A stretch of DNA of 64,000 nt. Source: Urechidicola sp. (lineage in GTDB: Bacteria > Bacteroidota > Bacteroidia > Flavobacteriales > Flavobacteriaceae). Below are positions 58,810 through 64,000 of the stretch, piece by piece. The number at the start of each line of letters is the position of its first letter. Within the stretch, counting starts at the first letter, position 1. Position numbers and translations under genes: made by a program. Location of the stretch: the NCBI GenBank assembly GCA_028599075.1, contig JAQRMW010000119.1, forward strand, positions 1 through 64,000, in the 5' to 3' direction. A model generated the notes under the pieces. The model made no database searches, was not told the origin of the DNA, and was given only the letters and a program-made list of their open reading frames with translations.

Positions 58810-59838
58810 TTATTCTGTTACTTTTAATCTAGCAGTTGCAACGGTATCAATATCAGAAAATTTATTTTGTTGATAAGCTAAATAACCGCTTATTCCAATC
58901 ATAGCAGCATTGTCTGTAGTGTATTCAAATTTTGGAATGTAGGTAGTCCACCCAAAGTTAGTTTCTGATTCTTTTAATACTTTACGAATTTCAGAATTAG
59001 CACTCACTCCACCCGCAATAGCAATATGTTTTATACCAGTTTGTTTTACAGTATTTTTTAGTTTATCTAGTAGTATTTCAACAATTGTATGCTGTATGGA
59101 TGCACAGATATCATGTAGGTTTTCTTTTATAAAATTTGGATTTTCTTTTACATTCTTTTCAATAAATCTAAGAATCCCGGTTTTTAATCCGCTAAAACTA
59201 AACTCTAATTTACCCACTCTTGGTTTGGTAAATTGATATGCTTTTGGATTTCCTAATTGCGCATATTTGTCAATCAATGGTCCTCCGGGGTAAGGTAAAC
59301 CCAATATTTTTGCCGACTTGTCAAAAGCTTCTCCAACAGCATCATCTAGTGTTTCTCCAAGAACTTCCATTTCAAAATAATCATTCACTTTTACAATCTG
59401 CGTATGTCCACCACTTATGGTTAAGCATAAAAAAGGAAAGGGAGGTTTGTTGTGATTTTCATCATCAATAAAATGAGCTAAAATATGTGCCTGCATATGA
59501 TTAACACCAATTAAAGGAATGTCTAAACCCATTGCAAATGACTTTGCAAAAGAGGTGCCTACAAGTAAAGAACCCATTAATCCAGGTCCGCGTGTAAAAG
59601 CTATGGCATTTAACTGATTTTTGTCGATATTTGCTTTTTGGATTGCCTGCTGAACTACTGGAATGATATTTTGTTGATGTGCCCGTGAAGCTAATTCTGG
59701 AACCACACCACCATATGCTGTGTGAATTTCTTGATTTGCCACAACATTAGACAAGACTTTTTCGTTGCATAAAATAGCAGCGCTTGTATCATCGCAAGAT
59801 GATTCAATTCCTAATATATATATTGGTTCAGAGTTCAT
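58810..59838 (-). CDS. tsaD: tRNA N6-adenosine threonylcarbamoyltransferase
   Basis: 342 aa, full length. Family motifs: ILGIESSCDDTSAA at the start, GVVPELASRAHQQ, GLMGSLLVGTSFAKS, metal-binding GVNHMQAHILAH (~105-116), LTISGGHTQIV, GEAFDKSAKILGLPYPGGP and GGVSANSEIR. Makes t6A at position 37 of ANN-reading tRNAs with TsaB/E/C. Divergent from tamB with only ~40-50 bp between. Confidence 0.97.
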   Translation of the reverse strand: MNSEPIYILGIESSCDDTSAAILCNEKVLSNVVANQEIHTAYGGVVPELASRAHQQNIIPVVQQAIQKANIDKNQLNAIAFTRGPGLMGSLLVGTSFAKSFAMGLDIPLIGVNHMQAHILAHFIDDENHNKPPFPFLCLTISGGHTQIVKVNDYFEMEVLGETLDDAVGEAFDKSAKILGLPYPGGPLIDKYAQLGNPKAYQFTKPRVGKLEFSFSGLKTGILRFIEKNVKENPNFIKENLHDICASIQHTIVEILLDKLKNTVKQTGIKHIAIAGGVSANSEIRKVLKESETNFGWTTYIPKFEYTTDNAAMIGISGYLAYQQNKFSDIDTVATARLKVTE

Positions 59839-59873
59839 TTTAAAACAAATAAGGCACGAAAATTGTCATATAA

Positions 59874-62800
59874 AATGCAAAGTTAAGGCTTATCAAACGA
59901 TTTAAAAAAATAGTATTTCGATTCTTACGATTCCTCGTAATTCTTTTGGTGTTGCTCTCAATTACTTTATCCATTCCTGCGGTGCAAACCAAATTAGGAT
60001 CTATGGCTACTGATTTACTTAATAAAAATTTTGACACACATATTGTTGTAGATAAAATTGATTTGTCCTTTTTAGGAAGAGTAGAGCTTAAAGATATTGA
60101 AATTAGTGATCACCACTTAGATTCAATGATTAATGTGAAAAGTTTAGAAACTTCTATTTTTAGTTATCGCAGTATTTTTAATAATAAATTGGAATTTGGC
60201 GAAATTGAATTAGAAGGCGTTTACTTTATTATTAAAACTTATAAAGGAGAGACTGATGATGCCTTTAGCATTTTTGTTGATAGTTTTGATAAAGAAAAAG
60301 ACACGGTTCCTTCTACTTTTATGTTAACATCAACTTTGGTTAATTTGAGTGATGCTTATTTTGAAGTGCGCGATGAAAATGAGGATGACGACCCAGTAAC
60401 TTTTAAAGAGATTCATGGTCAAGTTTATAACTTATTAGTTGATGGGCCTAATTTTTCTGGAGATATTAGAAAGCTACATTTTATAGACGATCATCAGATT
60501 GAAGTTCAAAATTTAACAACTGATTTTTCCTATACTAGAAAAGAAATGAAGTTGTTGAATTCAACTCTAGAAACTGATACATCAATAGCTAAAGCAGATA
60601 TTACTTTTTTCAGAAATGGCTCTTTTGCAGATTTTAATAATAAAGTAAAGTTCGAAGCAACAATTCACCAAGCTGATATTTCGCTAGGCGATTTAAATAA
60701 TTTTTATGGAGAATTTGGAGATAGAGATGTGTTACACTTTAATGCCAAATTAAAAGGGACTCTAAATAATTTTACTGCAAAACGATTGAAATTAAAATCT
60801 GATTCAAATTTAATTTTCGATGGCGATTTTCATGTGATAAATGCATTTGATACAGACCAAGGATTCTCGGTCGATGCACGATTGTCAAATTTAGTTTCCG
60901 ATTATAATCAACTAAAAGGTTTTTTGCCAAATATTTTAGAAAAGTCTTTGCCAACAATTGTAAAAGATTTTGGTAGATTCGAAATTTCAGGAAATACTTT
61001 CATTACTTCTGATATGATTGATGCTCAAGTGCAAATGAATTCAGATTTGGGGTCAGCAATTACAGATATTGAATTGACAAATATTGATAATATTGATGAG
61101 GCATCATATATAGGGCATGTAAAAGTGATTGACTTAGAGTTGGGTAAAATTATAAAAGATTCATTGGTTGGTAAATTCTCTATTGATGCAGATGTTGATG
61201 GCAAAGGTTTTACTATCGAAAATATGAGTGTTATTGTTGATGGAAAAATTTCTAAACATCAATACAAGAATTATACATATCAAAACATTGATATTTTTGG
61301 AGAACTTGCCAATAAGAAATTCAACGGTAAATTATTTGCCAATGATCCAAATATTAGATTAGATTTTGTTGGCTTAGCAGATTTATCAACTGATGTATAT
61401 CAATTCGATTTTGATGCTATTATAGATTATGTAGATTTTAACAAGCTCAATTTATTTAAGCACGATTCAATATCAGTTTTAAGAGGAGATATAGGCATAG
61501 AGCTAAAAGGTAATACAGTAGAAGATTTATCAGGTAGCATTCATATTACCCAAGCTTCATACACAAATCAAAACGATCAATATTTTTTCAAAGATTTTGA
61601 TATTACTTCTTCTTTTAAAGAGAAAGTTAGAACAATTACATTGAACTCTCCAGACATTATTAACGGAAAGATTGAAGGAGTATTTAAATTTAATGAATTA
61701 GGTAAAATTGCTCAAAACGGGATAGGAAGTATCTATACTAATTACCACCCAAATAGTGTTGGTAAAGGGCAATATTTAGATTTTATTTTTGACATTGATG
61801 ATAAAATTGTCGAAATACTTTTTCCTGAAGTAACCATTGGTCCAGATACTTTTATTAAGGGATCTTTGAATGCCGATACAGATGCATTGGTATTAACTTT
61901 GCGCTCGCCAAGTATTAATGCTTATGGTACTAAGGTAAATAGTATCAGATTACAAATTGATAACCAAAACCCTTTATTTAATACGCAATTGAGTGTTGAA
62001 AATATTGCGATGAAAAATTATGAATTGTCCGATCTTGAGCTAGTAAATATAACCTTGAATGACACCTTATATTTTAGAACACAATTTTTTGGTGGTGTTG
62101 ATAAAACAGAAAGCTATAACTTAGGATTTTATCATACTATCGACGAAAATAACAAGTCAGTTGTTGGGATTCAAAAATCTAACATCAATTATAAAAACAA
62201 GAATTGGTATTTAAACCCAGATGAAAATAAAAAGAATAAAGTTGTTTTTGAAAGTGATTTTTCGGCTTTTGAAATTCAAGATTTTGATATGGTATCTGGA
62301 GTGCAAAAAATTAAATTTTTTGGAACCACTTTTGGAGCCGATGAAAAGAATATAAACGTAACATTTAATAATGTTGATTTAGCAGGTATTACTCCGGATA
62401 TTGAAGATTGGAATTTTGCAGGACTTATTAATGGAGAGCTAAAATACAATGAAAGTCAAAATGATGTCATTCCATTGGCAAATATCACTATTGAAGATTT
62501 CTTTGTAAACGAATCTTATCAGGGTGATTTAAAGTTGGGTATTCAAGGGCAAAATTCTCTACAGCGTTTTGATGTTGATGTATCTATTAAAGAAAACGGA
62601 GATACAAGTTTGCTAGCTTATGGAGTTGTAGATTTTACACCAGAAGAACCAACAATTGGAATGAATATAGACTTTGAGAAACTAAAGTTAGATATATTAA
62701 GCCCGATTGGTGATGAGAATTTTACCAATATGAGAGGTTATGTTTACGGTAAGGCTACATTGTCTGGTTTGTTAGAAAATCCAACGATGAATGGTGAGCT

Positions 62801-64000
62801 AAGAATTGATGAAGCTGGTGTGGCGCTTCCATACCTTAATGTTGATTATGATTTTGAAGGGACTTCTGTTGTAAAGCTACACGATCAAACTTTTGAAGTT
62901 GTAGACATTTCATTAAGAGATATTAAAGAAGGAACAAAAGGTGAATTAAACGGAACTATATCACATACTAATTTTGCTGAATGGAAATTAGATTTGAATT
63001 TAATTACTCAAAACCTACTGGTATTAAATACTGAAGAGTCAGAAGAAGAACTGTATTATGGCGATGCATTTATTGATGGCAGTGCCAAAATTCACGGATT
63101 TACAGATAATTTAACTATTGATGTAAATGGTAAAACGAATAAAGGGACCTACTTTGTAATTCCGTTAAGTGATATAAAAACAATTAGTAATTCTAAACTA
63201 GTTACCTTTATTACAGACGATGAAGAAGTAGATTTTAAATTACCAAATGAAATATTATTAGACAAGTTTAAAGGATTGGCAATCAATTTCGATCTTCAAG
63301 TTACCAAAGATGCTGTTATTGAGATGATTATAGATAAGACAACTGGAAGTTCTTTAAAAGGTAGCGGAACTGGGGATTTGCAAATAGAACTAGATACGAA
63401 TGGAAAATTTAATATGTTTGGTGATTTTGTAATTGATAATGGACTCTATAATTTTAGTTTTGCAGGTATCGCTAACAAAAAATTTGTTGCTGCAAAAGGA
63501 GGGACAATTTCATGGAACGGAAATCCATATACAGCAGAGATTAATATAGAAACACTATATCGTGTTTATGCAAACCCAAAAGTTGTTTTAGAAAGTATAT
63601 ATACCAATAGAGATATTGCTGTTGATTTGGTAGCACGTTTTTCAGGTGAGTTGTATAACTCTAATATTGATTTTGATGTCTTAATTCCTGATGCAGATTC
63701 TGATGTAAAATCAGAATTAGATTTTAAAATAAATCAAAATGACAATAAGATTATGCATTTTGGAAACTTGTTGATTCTTGGAAATTTTTATAACGATCAA
63801 GCTAATTTATTCCAAAACGGAAGAGGTTTAGGAGAAGATACAGCCTATCAAATTTTATCAAGTGCGATTTCAGGATTAATTAGCTCTGGTAATGACAATT
63901 TTAAATTGGCAGTTGATTATAGATCAGCATCTAACCAGTCGGATATAGAAGAACTAAATACTAATGATCAAGTAGATATTTCTGTAAAAACTAAAATCAA
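59874..64000 (+). CDS. tamB: Translocation/assembly module TamB family protein, 5' part (runs off window)
   Basis: Open frame from 59874 to the window end, over 1370 codons. The N-terminal anchor is IKRFKKIVFRFLRFLVILLV, then LLSITLSIPAVQTKLGSMA, the typical start of TamB/AsmA-like proteins. Long beta-rich repeats follow. Near the end are parts like FGDFVIDNGLYNFSFAG, GGTISWNGNPYTAEINIETL and YQILSSAISGLISS, characteristic of the DUF490 C-terminal domain. It spans the periplasm for outer-membrane protein or lipid transport. The first residues have no ATG/GTG/TTG; an upstream ATC or TTA codon may serve (see findings). Confidence 0.88.
59878..59885 (-). promoter_or_regulatory. Putative -7 box of tsaD
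   Basis: The minus strand reads TAACTTTG, a perfect match to the flavobacterial -7 element TAnnTTTG, 40 nt before the tsaD ATG. It overlaps the 5' end of the tamB frame. A clear -33 TTTG is not evident. Confidence 0.45.

Noticed and set aside
59840-60037. 65-aa frame antisense to the start of tamB
   Set aside because: It is the mirror of the tamB anchor segment; tamB has far stronger coding evidence.
60772-60957. 61-aa antisense frame
   Set aside because: Shadow of tamB on the other strand.

Overview
The window comes from an AT-rich member of the Bacteroidota, most likely a marine-type Flavobacteriia. Evidence for this is four secreted proteins with gliding-motility/T9SS type B C-terminal sorting domains, a tsaD/tamB divergent pair, ECF sigma/anti-sigma modules, a satD-DUF3307 pair, flavobacterial -7 boxes (TAnnTTTG), and general absence of Shine-Dalgarno sequences. 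Host DNA occupies about 1-16,909 and 54,541-64,000.

The centre is one complete-looking Mu-like (transposable, contractile-tailed) prophage of 37,631 bp, 16,910-54,540. Its ends can be fixed from the sequence. It splits a DUF3307 membrane-protein gene: the N-terminal part is at 54,541-55,040 and the C-terminal part at 16,692-16,909, both on the minus strand. A 4-bp CGTT duplication lies outside each end, and related 26-bp terminal inverted repeats start with TATA. Joining the halves with one CGTT copy gives an exact 714-nt reading frame.

Right to left, the prophage holds: a CI/S24-type repressor (+), with palindromic operators TACAG-N5-CTGTA; a divergent early operon (-) with a Ner-like HTH protein, a DDE transposase (MuA type) and an AAA ATPase (MuB type); and then about 25 small, tightly overlapping early genes, including tiny membrane peptides, a replication-like protein, a SEC-C protein, a lipoprotein and a BRO antirepressor. 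The late genes form two divergent blocks that meet at 33,657-33,828. The + block (33,829-42,661) carries a lipoprotein, a tRNA-Met, terminase, gp36-like adaptor, portal, a MuF-nuclease fusion, the tape measure and a virion morphogenesis protein. The - block (33,656-16,940) carries a ClpP-like protease/scaffold, capsid, sheath, tube, a frameshifting tail chaperone, baseplate, lysis genes (amidase, unimolecular spanin, holin), tail fibres and broken methyltransferases.

The less ordinary features are a canonical A AAA AAG -1 frameshift site in the tail chaperone, with the tape measure displaced to the opposite operon; a predicted RNase-type toxin domain fused to MuF; a 55-nt tRNA-like minihelix in the early operon; several interlocked inverted repeats in intergenic regions; tail-spike/fibre genes with Sec signal peptides; and signs of decay, namely a protease frameshift at a TACA repeat, a capsid gene without a normal start, and a Dam-Dcm deletion scar.

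To the left of the prophage are an ECF sigma operon, four T9SS-B surface proteins and an ABC-2 transporter. To the right are satD, an ECF sigma/anti-sigma/coiled-coil operon, palindromic repeats, tsaD, and tamB running off the window end. All calls come from reading the sequence only; no database search was possible.
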